Of a stretch of DNA of 64,000 bases, positions 37,615-45,667 are shown one piece after another. A model generated the notes under the pieces. That model was not told the DNA's origin. It ran no database searches and worked only from the letters and a program-made list of their open reading frames with translations. Positions within the stretch are counted from its first letter, which is position 1, and each line of letters opens with the position of its first letter. The stretch is from JABMRP01 sp964444795 (GTDB taxonomy: Bacteria; Planctomycetota; Planctomycetia; Pirellulales; Thermoguttaceae): positions 43,806-107,805 of the forward strand of contig CAYUIQ010000004.1 in assembly GCA_964444795.1 (NCBI GenBank). Reading direction: 5' to 3'. Position numbers and translations under genes: made by a program.

Positions 37615-38481
37615 ATGGCAGCACCCGATCCGAAGCGTCCGCCGCCGCGATGCCGTAGGAATCCACTGATTCGGGAGTTCCTCAAGCAGGCCGAATCCAT
37701 TCTGGCGGAGCATCGCGGCATGAATGCGACCAGCGAGGTTCGCTTGCGGGCCCTCGGAGAAGAGCTGGGGCTATCCGAGTTGGAGTTGAAACTCGCACTG
37801 GATACACTCGATCGTTCCCGGACCGCCGGTCCCAAACTCACGCGGCGGCAACGCCGGCAGCACGACCGCTTTTGCGAACGTGTTCGCGAGGCGCTCGGCA
37901 AAATGCCGCACGAGATCCTCCCCACGACCCAACGCGACGCATGGATCGAGTGGGGTAAGGCGAAGTTCGGTCTTTCGGAGGATCTGGCGGAAGAATCGGT
38001 CGACCAGCTTGCCACCCAGCGCGGACTTCGATTCGTTTCCCAAGCAGTGGCCGTCGAACATTTGACCCGCCGGGCCAAGAAGAGACTCGACGTTTCCTCC
38101 GTCATCGACGATCGCGTGTTGAAAAAGATCTATGCGGAAGGTCATAAGTGGGGACTGACCAACGACGACGTCAGCGCGGTCCTTGCCGGCCACGCAAGAA
38201 CCGAAAGCCGGCATCAGTGGCTCGACCGGGCCGTGCTGGCCGTCGCCGTGCTGGCGGTGCTGGCGGTGGCCGGCCTTTTCTACACGCTGTTGGTTTCCGG
38301 CGGATCGAATGAGGAATCGCCCGACTCCGGCGCGGACGATCTCATCCAGGGCAGTGCGCCGTCAGCGCAAGATATGTCGGGTCGCAATCTGATGCCCACC
38401 ATCGGGAAGTTGGCGGCATCCGCGCCGGCGCAGCCCCATTGGGCCACCGCACCACGGCGTTGTGGTAATTGCCGGCACTAG
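37615..38481 (+). CDS. Orphan membrane protein at the end of the Exb/VWA cluster
   Basis: 288 residues if ATG 37615 is used; ATG 37528 is in frame but overlaps the TPR gene and has no better ribosome site. The first ~195 residues are helical and charged (LRALGEELGLSELELKLALD, RRQRRQHDRFCERVREALG), like a cytoplasmic regulatory or DnaJ-like bundle. One strong transmembrane helix (AVLAVAVLAVLAVAGLFYTL) is followed by a short, unusual tail ending ...RRCGNCRH. The abrupt tail may mean a frameshifted or truncated protein. No known family recognised; position suggests it belongs to the ExbBD machine. Confidence 0.65.
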   Translation: MAAPDPKRPPPRCRRNPLIREFLKQAESILAEHRGMNATSEVRLRALGEELGLSELELKLALDTLDRSRTAGPKLTRRQRRQHDRFCERVREALGKMPHEILPTTQRDAWIEWGKAKFGLSEDLAEESVDQLATQRGLRFVSQAVAVEHLTRRAKKRLDVSSVIDDRVLKKIYAEGHKWGLTNDDVSAVLAGHARTESRHQWLDRAVLAVAVLAVLAVAGLFYTLLVSGGSNEESPDSGADDLIQGSAPSAQDMSGRNLMPTIGKLAASAPAQPHWATAPRRCGNCRH

Positions 38482-38500
38482 CCCCAAAGCCTTTCAAAGC

Positions 38501-38528
38501 TTGACACGGCGACGGGTTCTGCTAAAAA
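38501..38528 (+). promoter_or_regulatory. Candidate sigma-70 promoter
   Basis: TTGACA at 38501-38506, a 16-base spacer, then TAAAAA at 38523-38528, 45 bases before the ATG of the esterase remnant. It is the best canonical -35/-10 pair I saw upstream of a gene in the window. Confidence 0.45.
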
Positions 38529-38572
38529 AAGGCGTTCTGCCGCATCCTTTCCTGCTTCACGGAGATCGCACG

Positions 38573-39142
38573 ATGAAAACAACCGTTGCCAGAAGATGTG
38601 CGTGGGACCAAGAGAACCCCGTCACCCGCATGGCGGACGCCTTCTCCGAGCAACCGGCCGCGACCAACAAGGACGCCGACGGACAGTATCGAGCACTCCA
38701 CATCAAGATCATGCGGCACCCCAATACGGCGATGGCCACGGCCAGTGACTTGGGCAGCGGAGTTCATCCGATCAACAAGTCGGGCTACGGCCGGCGAGCC
38801 TGCCGTGTGGCGCTGGGTCTCGTCTACGGCCGCAAGGTGGAAATCTACGGCCCGCTCTACGAATCGCACACCGCCGAAGGCGGCAAGATTCGCATCCGCT
38901 TCGGCCACGTCGGCCAGGGGCTGGCGATCAAACACGCCGATAAGCTCCAGGGTTTTGAAATCGCCGGCGAAGACGGCATCTTCCATTGGGCCGAAGCCAA
39001 AATCGACGGTGATACGGTCGTCGCCGGCAGCGAGAAAGTCGCGAAACCCGTCCACGTTCGTTATGCCTGGTCGAGGACTCACACCTGGGCGAACCTGTTC
39101 AACCAAGCCGGGCTGCCGGCGCCGACGTTCAGCACACGCTAA
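38573..39142 (+). pseudogene. Truncated sialate O-acetylesterase (C-terminal remnant)
   Basis: 189 codons remain from a family usually ~480-650 residues long. The tail is clear: DLGSGVHPINKSGYGRRA matches the family's 'TIDLGd..DIHP.nK' block carrying the catalytic His, and GPLYESHTAEGGKIRIRFGH, GFEIAGEDGIFHWAEAKIDG and VRYAWSRT follow in the right order. The GDSL-type nucleophile block and central domains are missing. Yet a promoter-like sequence, a GGAGA ribosome site and an MKTTVARR start are present, so an internal deletion seems to have joined the original 5' end to the 3' end. Activity is not expected. Original role would have been removing acetyl groups from sugars. Confidence 0.75.
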
Positions 39143-39251
39143 CGCCGCGTCGTGCCACCTACAAGCACTTGAGGAATCGCCTCGAATGTGGTAACAACCG
39201 TCGTGCCATAGCAACCACTAAGTCGAACCCGTCCTCGATTGGAGACCACCA

Positions 39252-40148
39252 ATGAACACAGGCAAGCTTTCGCGTCGGGCCCTCATCCACGGAGCCTCGA
39301 TTGCCGCCGCCGGAGCCGTCGCAGCCCCCCTCCTGGCCCAAGACACAGCCGCCGAAAACACGGCTGCCGAAAACACAGCCGCGGGGATCAAGCGGGTCGT
39401 TAAGAAGGGGCGGATCAACCAGTCGGCCAGCCGCTGGTGCTACCGCAAACTCTCGCTCGACCGGCTCTGTGAAGCGGGCGCAACGATGGGCCTGGTGGGC
39501 ATCGACCTGCTCCGGCCCGACGACTTTCCTACGCTGAAGAAGCACGGCCTGGTCTGCACGATGACCTCCGGCGGAGGCGCCGTCAACGACCGGACCAAGC
39601 ACGAGCAGGCGATTGCCCGCATCAGCGCCGCGATCGAGGCCAACGCCGAATACGGCTTTTCCAACGTCATCGCCATGGCGGGCAACCGCGGCGGGATCTC
39701 CGACGACGTGGGAATCGAAAACGCGGTCGCAGCGCTGAAGCAGGTCGCGGGCCTCGCGGAGAAGAAGAAAGTCAACATCTGTATCGAGTACCTCAACAGC
39801 AAGGTCGACCACAAGGGCTACATGTTCGACAACATGGCCTGGGGCGTCGAGGTCTGCACGCGGGTCGGGTCTCCCAACGTCAAGATCCTGTACGACATCT
39901 ACCATGCCCAGATCATGGAAGGCGACGTTATCCGCACGATCCAGACTCACAAGGACCTGATCGGCCACTACCACACCGGCGGCGTTCCGGGCCGGCACGA
40001 AATCGACGAGACCCAGGAGCTGTACTATCCGGCGATCATGCGGGCTATCGCGGAGACCGGCTTTACCGGCTACGTTGCCCACGAGTTTGTACCGACGGGC
40101 GATCCCCTGGCGTCGCTTGCCCGGGCCGTCGAAATCTGCGACGTCTGA
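39252..40148 (+). CDS. Tat-exported sugar-phosphate isomerase/hydroxypyruvate isomerase-like TIM-barrel protein
   Basis: 298 residues; GGAGA precedes ATG 39252. A twin-arginine signal (LSRRALIHGASIAAAGAV) is followed by a short repeat (TAAEN units) and an AP-endonuclease-2/xylose-isomerase-like TIM barrel. Metal-site segments are ICIEYLNSK, KILYDIYHAQ and the terminal YVAHEFVP; the HYHTGGVPGRHEID segment is typical of hydroxypyruvate isomerase-like proteins. Such proteins isomerise or epimerise keto-sugars with a divalent metal. Location after a Tat signal suggests periplasmic sugar processing. The true substrate is unknown. Confidence 0.88.
   Translation: MNTGKLSRRALIHGASIAAAGAVAAPLLAQDTAAENTAAENTAAGIKRVVKKGRINQSASRWCYRKLSLDRLCEAGATMGLVGIDLLRPDDFPTLKKHGLVCTMTSGGGAVNDRTKHEQAIARISAAIEANAEYGFSNVIAMAGNRGGISDDVGIENAVAALKQVAGLAEKKKVNICIEYLNSKVDHKGYMFDNMAWGVEVCTRVGSPNVKILYDIYHAQIMEGDVIRTIQTHKDLIGHYHTGGVPGRHEIDETQELYYPAIMRAIAETGFTGYVAHEFVPTGDPLASLARAVEICDV
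39343..39382 (+). repeat. 15-base tandem repeat (x2.7)
   Basis: Unit ACACAGCCGCCGAAA repeated with a few changes; it encodes TAAEN repeats between the Tat signal and the catalytic domain, so it may vary in copy number. Confidence 0.7.
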
Positions 40149-40283
40149 ACGAGCGGCAACTCGGGCATCTACTTCCGCTCCCATCGCGAACCATGGTGTC
40201 TTTTGTGATCGCCACATTGCCCCGTTGGCCATGCATACCGCAATCGTCGAACAACAAGACGTAGGCAGCAGGAGTAAGATACC

Positions 40284-41615
40284 ATGAACAACTGGAACCA
40301 GATCCGGCTCGCTATTTTCAACGCGGTCTCGGCGGGGTTGGTTATCCTCGTTCTGACCCGCAGTTCATTGTTTGCGGCGGAGCAAACGCGGAGACCAAAT
40401 ATCATCCTGATTATGGCGGATGATGTGGGATATGAGTGTTTTGGATGCTATGGCAGCAATCAGTACAAGACGCCTCGCATCGATCAAATGGCGGCGTCCG
40501 GCGTGCGTTTTACGAATTGTCATTCCACGCCGCTCTGCACGCCGTCCCGCGTTAAGATCATGACGGGGCTGGACAACGTCAGAAACTACCATGACTTCGG
40601 AACGCTTCCCAAAGGGCAGACGACGTTTGCGCATGTGCTCAAGAACCAGGGCTATCACACCGGGTTCGCCGGCAAATGGCAATTGGAGAAGAAGCTGGGG
40701 CTCTTCCCGAAGGACGCGGGGTTTGAGGACGTGTGCCGGCTGATCGGAGAATGGCCACAGTACTGGAATACGCCCATCGCCATCCATGACAAACCTCTTC
40801 CCATTACGAAGGAGGCATACGGCCCGGACCTCTTCACCTCGTTTGTGACAGACTTCGTTAAGACGAATGCGGATAGTGACAAGCCGTTCCTGCTCTACTT
40901 CCCCATGACTCTCGTCCACTCCCCATTCCCACCAGCCCCGGGAAGCAAAGACCGCAAGAGCAAAGATCATCAGCGTAATTTCGAGGATATGGTAACGCAC
41001 ATGGACACCTGCATCGGAAGAATCCTCGATACCCTCGAAGAGACGGAGCTTGCGGACAGTACGGTGGTCCTGTTTACGGGCGACAATGGAACGAACGAGC
41101 AACTGTCTTCAACGCTCAATGGCGAAACCATCCGGGGAGGCAAAGGCTATACCAAGGATCACGGCACGCACGTTCCGTTGATTGTTGTCGGGCCGGGCAT
41201 TCCGGCCGGAAAAGTATGTGAGGATCTGATTGATTTCTCCGACTTTCTGCCAACCCTGGCCGATATTGCGGGTGCGAGCCTGCCCAAGAATATGGAACTG
41301 GACGGACGTTCCTTTTGGGCGCCATGCCAGGGGCAAGAAGGCAACCCGCGCAAATGGTTGTTTAACTACTACTTTCCGAGACCCTATAGCAACCGTTATG
41401 ACAACAAGTACCACCATTCTGAAACACGCTGGGCCAGAAACAAGCGGTACAAGCTCTATGGCGACGGACGACTCTTTGATTTGGCCGAGGACGTACTGGA
41501 AAAGAGACCACTCGCAGTCGACCAAGCCACTAAAGAAAGGACTTTCTTGCAGGGCGTGCTGGACGCCATGCCAGGCAAAGGCGACGGTATTGACTACAGT
41601 AGAACGAACTTGTGA
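40284..41615 (+). CDS. Secreted type I sulfatase
   Basis: 443 residues; AGGAG precedes ATG 40284. A signal peptide (~1-31) leads to the metal-binding NIILIMADDVGYECFG (D46, D47). The formylglycine motif is CTPSR at C85, which would be converted by an FGE. Later metal and active-site residues lie in FTGDNGTNEQ and HGTHVPLIVVGPG. All core features of an arylsulfatase/sulfohydrolase are present. The substrate would be a sulfated polysaccharide or sugar. Base usage appears more AT-rich at codon third positions than in neighbouring genes, which hints at transfer. Followed 32 bases later by a Gfo/Idh gene, probably in one operon. Confidence 0.93.
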   Translation: MNNWNQIRLAIFNAVSAGLVILVLTRSSLFAAEQTRRPNIILIMADDVGYECFGCYGSNQYKTPRIDQMAASGVRFTNCHSTPLCTPSRVKIMTGLDNVRNYHDFGTLPKGQTTFAHVLKNQGYHTGFAGKWQLEKKLGLFPKDAGFEDVCRLIGEWPQYWNTPIAIHDKPLPITKEAYGPDLFTSFVTDFVKTNADSDKPFLLYFPMTLVHSPFPPAPGSKDRKSKDHQRNFEDMVTHMDTCIGRILDTLEETELADSTVVLFTGDNGTNEQLSSTLNGETIRGGKGYTKDHGTHVPLIVVGPGIPAGKVCEDLIDFSDFLPTLADIAGASLPKNMELDGRSFWAPCQGQEGNPRKWLFNYYFPRPYSNRYDNKYHHSETRWARNKRYKLYGDGRLFDLAEDVLEKRPLAVDQATKERTFLQGVLDAMPGKGDGIDYSRTNL

Positions 41616-41647
41616 TTTCGCGGGTACTCCAAAACGACAGGAAGACC

Positions 41648-42943
41648 ATGACAAATTCAACGGCATCGGCTCTTACGCGGCGACGTTTCCTCAAGAACGC
41701 GGCTGGGGCAAGTGTCGCGGCCGTGGCGCCTGTCCTCATCCCCAGTAGCGCCTTGGGCCGCGGCGGTGTCGTCGCGCCCAGTGAGCGGATCATCCTCGGC
41801 GGCATCGGTATCAGAAACCGCGGAGGATACGTGCTCAGTACCATGCTGCCGCTGCCCGACGTGCGGTTCGTGGCAATCGCCGACATTCGGGCCGATCGAC
41901 GAACGGCCGTCAAAGCGACGGCCGACCAGCGCAACGGCGACGACAAGTGTGACACGTATCGCGACTTTCGCGAACTGCTCGAGCGCGACGACATTGATGC
42001 CGTGCTGATCGCCACCGGTGACCATTGGCACGCGCACGCTTCGATGCTGGCGGCCGAGGCGGGTAAGGATGTTTATAGCGAAAAGCCGTGTGCCATTTCG
42101 ATCGAATTGGCCGGCCGTCTGGCCGACACGATTCACCGCACGGGTCGCGTGTTCCAGGCCGGAACGCAGCGCCGCAGTATCTCGAATTTCATCCATGCGA
42201 TCAAATTGGCGCGAACCGGCAAGCTCGGCAATCTGCACACGCTTCATGCTTCCATCTATGCGCTACGCGATAGTCACCAGTGGTTGCCCGCCCAGCCGGA
42301 ACCGGATCCCGAGATCGTCGACTGGAACATGTGGCTCGGCCCGGCGCCGTGGCGGCCTTTCAATCAGGCCTACGTCGACGGCCGATGGCGGGGGTACTAC
42401 GATTTCGATTCCGGGGCCACGCTGCTCGACTGGGGTGCCCATACGCTGGATCTCTGCCAGGCGGGCGCGGGCGCCGACGGCACGACGCCGATCGAGTACG
42501 AACCGATCGATATGCCGAACGACAATGCGATCGCCTGCCGTTACGCCAACGGCGTGAAGCTGATACTTCGACGCGGCGGTTGGCTCGGGCTGGGAACCTG
42601 CCCGGTTCGTTTTGAGGGAGACGAAGGTTGGGTCGAGACGGGCGACACGGGCCGAATTGCCGTTTCCCTCGATTCCCTTCGAGCCGAGCTGCCGAATCCG
42701 ACCATCACCGGGACCTCCACGCAAACCCATGTGCGCGACTTCTTCAATTGCGTGAAATCGCGCGGCCGCACGGCAGCCAACGCCGACGTGATGCGCAAGT
42801 CGCACATCGCCTGCCACGCGGCGGCCATTGCCTGGAAACTCGGGCGCAAGCTCAAGTTCGATCCGGTTACCGAGATGTTCGTCGGCGACGAAGAGGCGAA
42901 CCGGCTGCGAAGCCGATCGGAACGCCAGCCGTGGGCCGTTTGA
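41648..42943 (+). CDS. Tat-exported Gfo/Idh/MocA-family oxidoreductase (second)
   Basis: 431 residues; ATG 41648 preceded by AGGAAG, giving a clean twin-arginine signal (TRRRFLKNAAGASVAAVA). The NAD-binding region is IILGGIGIRNRGGYVL, slightly altered from GxGxxG, followed by the conserved ATGDHWHAHASMLA and the classical EKP motif (VYSEKPCAIS). The sheet domain with WGAHTLDLC carries the usual active-site histidine. It differs from the enzyme at 6438-7877 both in the EKP motif and in length. It probably acts on sugars released in this locus. Confidence 0.92.
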   Translation: MTNSTASALTRRRFLKNAAGASVAAVAPVLIPSSALGRGGVVAPSERIILGGIGIRNRGGYVLSTMLPLPDVRFVAIADIRADRRTAVKATADQRNGDDKCDTYRDFRELLERDDIDAVLIATGDHWHAHASMLAAEAGKDVYSEKPCAISIELAGRLADTIHRTGRVFQAGTQRRSISNFIHAIKLARTGKLGNLHTLHASIYALRDSHQWLPAQPEPDPEIVDWNMWLGPAPWRPFNQAYVDGRWRGYYDFDSGATLLDWGAHTLDLCQAGAGADGTTPIEYEPIDMPNDNAIACRYANGVKLILRRGGWLGLGTCPVRFEGDEGWVETGDTGRIAVSLDSLRAELPNPTITGTSTQTHVRDFFNCVKSRGRTAANADVMRKSHIACHAAAIAWKLGRKLKFDPVTEMFVGDEEANRLRSRSERQPWAV

Positions 42944-42985
42944 CCGATACCTCACCTGGACAGAAAACACATAAGGACAATGGCC

Positions 42986-45544
42986 ATGAATCGTATTCGG
43001 TACTTCATAGCGTCTATTCTGGTTGCATGTCTTTCGGCGATAGCCCCCGAAATATTGTCTGCGCAAGATTCGCCGACGGGTGAAACGGCCCCATTGGTTG
43101 CCGTGTTGAACTCGGCCGACGCACCGGTCTTCGACAAGGCCAAGGCGTGTCAGCGGCTGGTGATCGTCGGCGACGAAAGCGCCGTGCCCGCGTTGGCCGA
43201 GTTGTTGACCGACGAAAAACTGTCGGCCTACGCGCGGGAAGCGTTGGAAGGAATTCCCGGACCGGCGGCCGGCGCCGCATTGCGAGAAGCACTCTCCCGG
43301 CTTGAAGGCGAGCGGCTGATCGGTGTGTTGGGCTCGATCGGCGCGCGCCGCGATGCGACGGCTATTGATTCGGTAGCGCAATTGCTCGGCGGCGACGACT
43401 CGGCCGTTGCCGCGGCAGCCGCCCGCGCGCTCGGGCATATAGGAACCCCCGCGGCGGCCGATATCCTGCGGAAGACGCTGTCCGCCGCGACGCCGGAATT
43501 ACGCCCCGCCGTGGGTAACGCCTGTTTGATTTGCGCCCAAAGTCTGGCCCGGCAGAATGAGACGGACAAGGCCGTGGCCCTGTGCGACGTGGTCGAAGAG
43601 GCAAACCTGCCGGAGCACGTCCGATTGGCCGCGGCCTCCACTGCGATTCTTGCGCAAGGAAAAGCCGGGCTGCCCCGGCTGGTCGAACAACTCGCGTCGG
43701 ACGACGAGGCCCGATTTCGCCTCGCGCTGCAGGTCGCCCGACAGTTGGACGTCGACCCCTCGGCCGCGCTGGTGGCCCAGTTCAAAAAGCAGTCGCCCAA
43801 GCGTCGGGTGTTGGTGCTCATTGCGTTGGGCGATCTTGGCAATAAGGTCTCACTGCCGACGGTTGTGGAAGCGGCCGGTTCCGGTGATCGCGAGGTTCGC
43901 ATCGAGGCGATTCGGACGTTGGCCCACTTGGGCGACGCGACGGTCGTGCCCGTGCTGCTTGCCGCGGCCACGCAATCCGACGAGCGTATCGCCGCCGACG
44001 CCCGTGCGACACTTGCCGTGCTCGATAGCGGCCAGATCAACGCGGCGATTGTCGAGTTGCTGGGAAGCGCCGACGCCGGGACCCGGCGAATGGCCATCGA
44101 CGTAACGGCCGGGCGCAAGATCGCTGCGGCCGCGCCGGCGTTGTTGAAATTGGCCCGTGGCACCGACGCGACGGTCCGCGTACCGGCGATCCAGGCCCTG
44201 GGTTCCACGGCCCAGTTGGAACATCTTGCCGACTTCATCGCCCTGGCGATTGCCGCCGGCGACCCGGACGATGCCGCTGTCGTGCGGGCGTCGTTGAAAT
44301 CGGCCTGCGTGCGGATGCCCCAAGAGGAGTGTGCCAGGAAGCTTGCGGCCGCGATGCCCGACGGATCGACCGCCACAAGAGTCTTCCTGCTGGAACAACT
44401 CACGTCGGTTGGCGGAACGACGGCCTTGAAGACGGTCGTCGCCGCGGCTAAGAGCAGCGACGACGCCATGCGGGACGCCGGGACCCGGTTGCTCGGCAAC
44501 TGGCTCACCGCCGATGCCGCGCCGGCGATGTTCGACCTGGCCAAGACGCTGCCCGACGGCAAGTACAAGGTCCGCGCCCTGCGCGGCTACGTTCGCATCG
44601 CCCGGCAACTGAACATGACGCCCGACGAGCGTATGACCGTCTGCCGCAACACGCTGGCCATCGCCCAACGCAGCGACGACAAAACGCTCGTCTTCGAGGT
44701 GATAAGACGCTACCCGGTGCCCGAGGGTCTGTCTTTGGCCGCATCGCTTCTAAGCGAGGCGGACCTCCAACAACAGGCCTGTGTGACGATCGTGGAGATC
44801 GCCGACCGCGTTACCATGAAAGCGCCCGAGCAAACCGAGGAGGCTTTGCTGCAAGTGCTTGAACTCTCGACCGACGCGGCCCTGAAGGCCCATGCGGAGA
44901 AGTCACTCGTCATCGCCCGCCAGGGCGTCCGGCTGAAGAAGGAAGAAGCCCGGTTCACGCGCGTGTTCGACGGAACCTCGCTGAAGGGGTGGAAACAGCC
45001 GGGCAAGGTATTTCGCGTCGAAGAGGGTGCCATTGTCGGCGGCAGTCTGGAAAAGGCGATCGGCCGCGGCAACGATTATCTTTGTCTTGAGGGAGAGTAC
45101 GGCGACTTCGAGCTCCGGCTCGAAGCGCGGCTCCTCGGGTCCGACTTCCCCAACGGCGGAATCCAGCTTCGCTCAAGCCGAACCCAGGCCAGCGGCTATC
45201 AGGCCGACCTCGGACCGCAATACTACGGCTGCTTGTACGACGAAGTGCGACGCGCCCGAATGCTCGCTCATGCCAATCCCAAGCAAGTGATCGAAACGGG
45301 CCAGTGGGTCGCCTATCGTGTTCGCTGCGAGGGGCCGCGGATTCGTATCTGGATCAACGGTACGCAAACGGTCGACTATACCGAAAAGGAGCCCGGCATT
45401 GCCACGTCGGGCGCCATCGGATTTCAGTCCCATGCCAATCATGCGAGTGAAACGTGGTATCGCAACATCCGGGTTCGCAGGCTCGACGACAGCGAACTGG
45501 AGGCTGAACCAGTGCGTGGAAGAGACACGACAACCAAAGAGTGA
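42986..45544 (+). CDS. Secreted HEAT-repeat protein with C-terminal DUF1080 (3-keto-disaccharide hydrolase-like) domain
   Basis: 852 residues. ATG 42986 is preferred over 42980 because AAGGA lies 8 bases upstream. After a signal peptide (YFIASILVACLSAIAPEIL), ~600 residues are HEAT-type helical pairs rich in Ala/Leu, e.g. AVAAAAARALGHIGTPAAAD and EIRTLAHLGD-like units. The last ~200 residues form the DUF1080 jelly roll: RVFDGTSLKGWKQPGKVF, GGIQLRSSR and WVAYRVRCEGPRIRIWING, all diagnostic. DUF1080 is linked with cleavage of 3-keto sugars produced by Gfo/Idh dehydrogenases, and a Gfo/Idh gene lies 42 bases upstream. The two may act in one pathway. Confidence 0.9.
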   Translation: MNRIRYFIASILVACLSAIAPEILSAQDSPTGETAPLVAVLNSADAPVFDKAKACQRLVIVGDESAVPALAELLTDEKLSAYAREALEGIPGPAAGAALREALSRLEGERLIGVLGSIGARRDATAIDSVAQLLGGDDSAVAAAAARALGHIGTPAAADILRKTLSAATPELRPAVGNACLICAQSLARQNETDKAVALCDVVEEANLPEHVRLAAASTAILAQGKAGLPRLVEQLASDDEARFRLALQVARQLDVDPSAALVAQFKKQSPKRRVLVLIALGDLGNKVSLPTVVEAAGSGDREVRIEAIRTLAHLGDATVVPVLLAAATQSDERIAADARATLAVLDSGQINAAIVELLGSADAGTRRMAIDVTAGRKIAAAAPALLKLARGTDATVRVPAIQALGSTAQLEHLADFIALAIAAGDPDDAAVVRASLKSACVRMPQEECARKLAAAMPDGSTATRVFLLEQLTSVGGTTALKTVVAAAKSSDDAMRDAGTRLLGNWLTADAAPAMFDLAKTLPDGKYKVRALRGYVRIARQLNMTPDERMTVCRNTLAIAQRSDDKTLVFEVIRRYPVPEGLSLAASLLSEADLQQQACVTIVEIADRVTMKAPEQTEEALLQVLELSTDAALKAHAEKSLVIARQGVRLKKEEARFTRVFDGTSLKGWKQPGKVFRVEEGAIVGGSLEKAIGRGNDYLCLEGEYGDFELRLEARLLGSDFPNGGIQLRSSRTQASGYQADLGPQYYGCLYDEVRRARMLAHANPKQVIETGQWVAYRVRCEGPRIRIWINGTQTVDYTEKEPGIATSGAIGFQSHANHASETWYRNIRVRRLDDSELEAEPVRGRDTTTKE

Positions 45545-45600
45545 TCGGCCGATTGGCGCACATCGCGTCATCCAATCCGTCCTCTGGATCGACGCGTGTC

Positions 45601-45626
45601 CGATCGAACGGTAGAATCATCGGATA
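45601..45626 (+). promoter_or_regulatory. Possible shared upstream motif, copy 1
   Basis: GAACGGTAGAATCATCGGATA lies ~60 bases before the GH127 start. A close copy, GGATGGTAAAATCACCGAAT, lies ~50 bases before the next gene at 48181-48206. TAGAAT/TAAAAT resembles a -10 box, so both may be promoters using the same sigma factor. This is a weak call from two copies only. Confidence 0.3.
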
Positions 45627-45667
45627 CAGTTTCTTGAGAAGCACGGGCCTCCTGAGGAGTTCGAGAG

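Noticed and set aside
43228..44568. 446-codon - strand Ser/Ala/Arg-rich frame
   Set aside because: Mirror of the Ala-rich HEAT repeats, no start signal.
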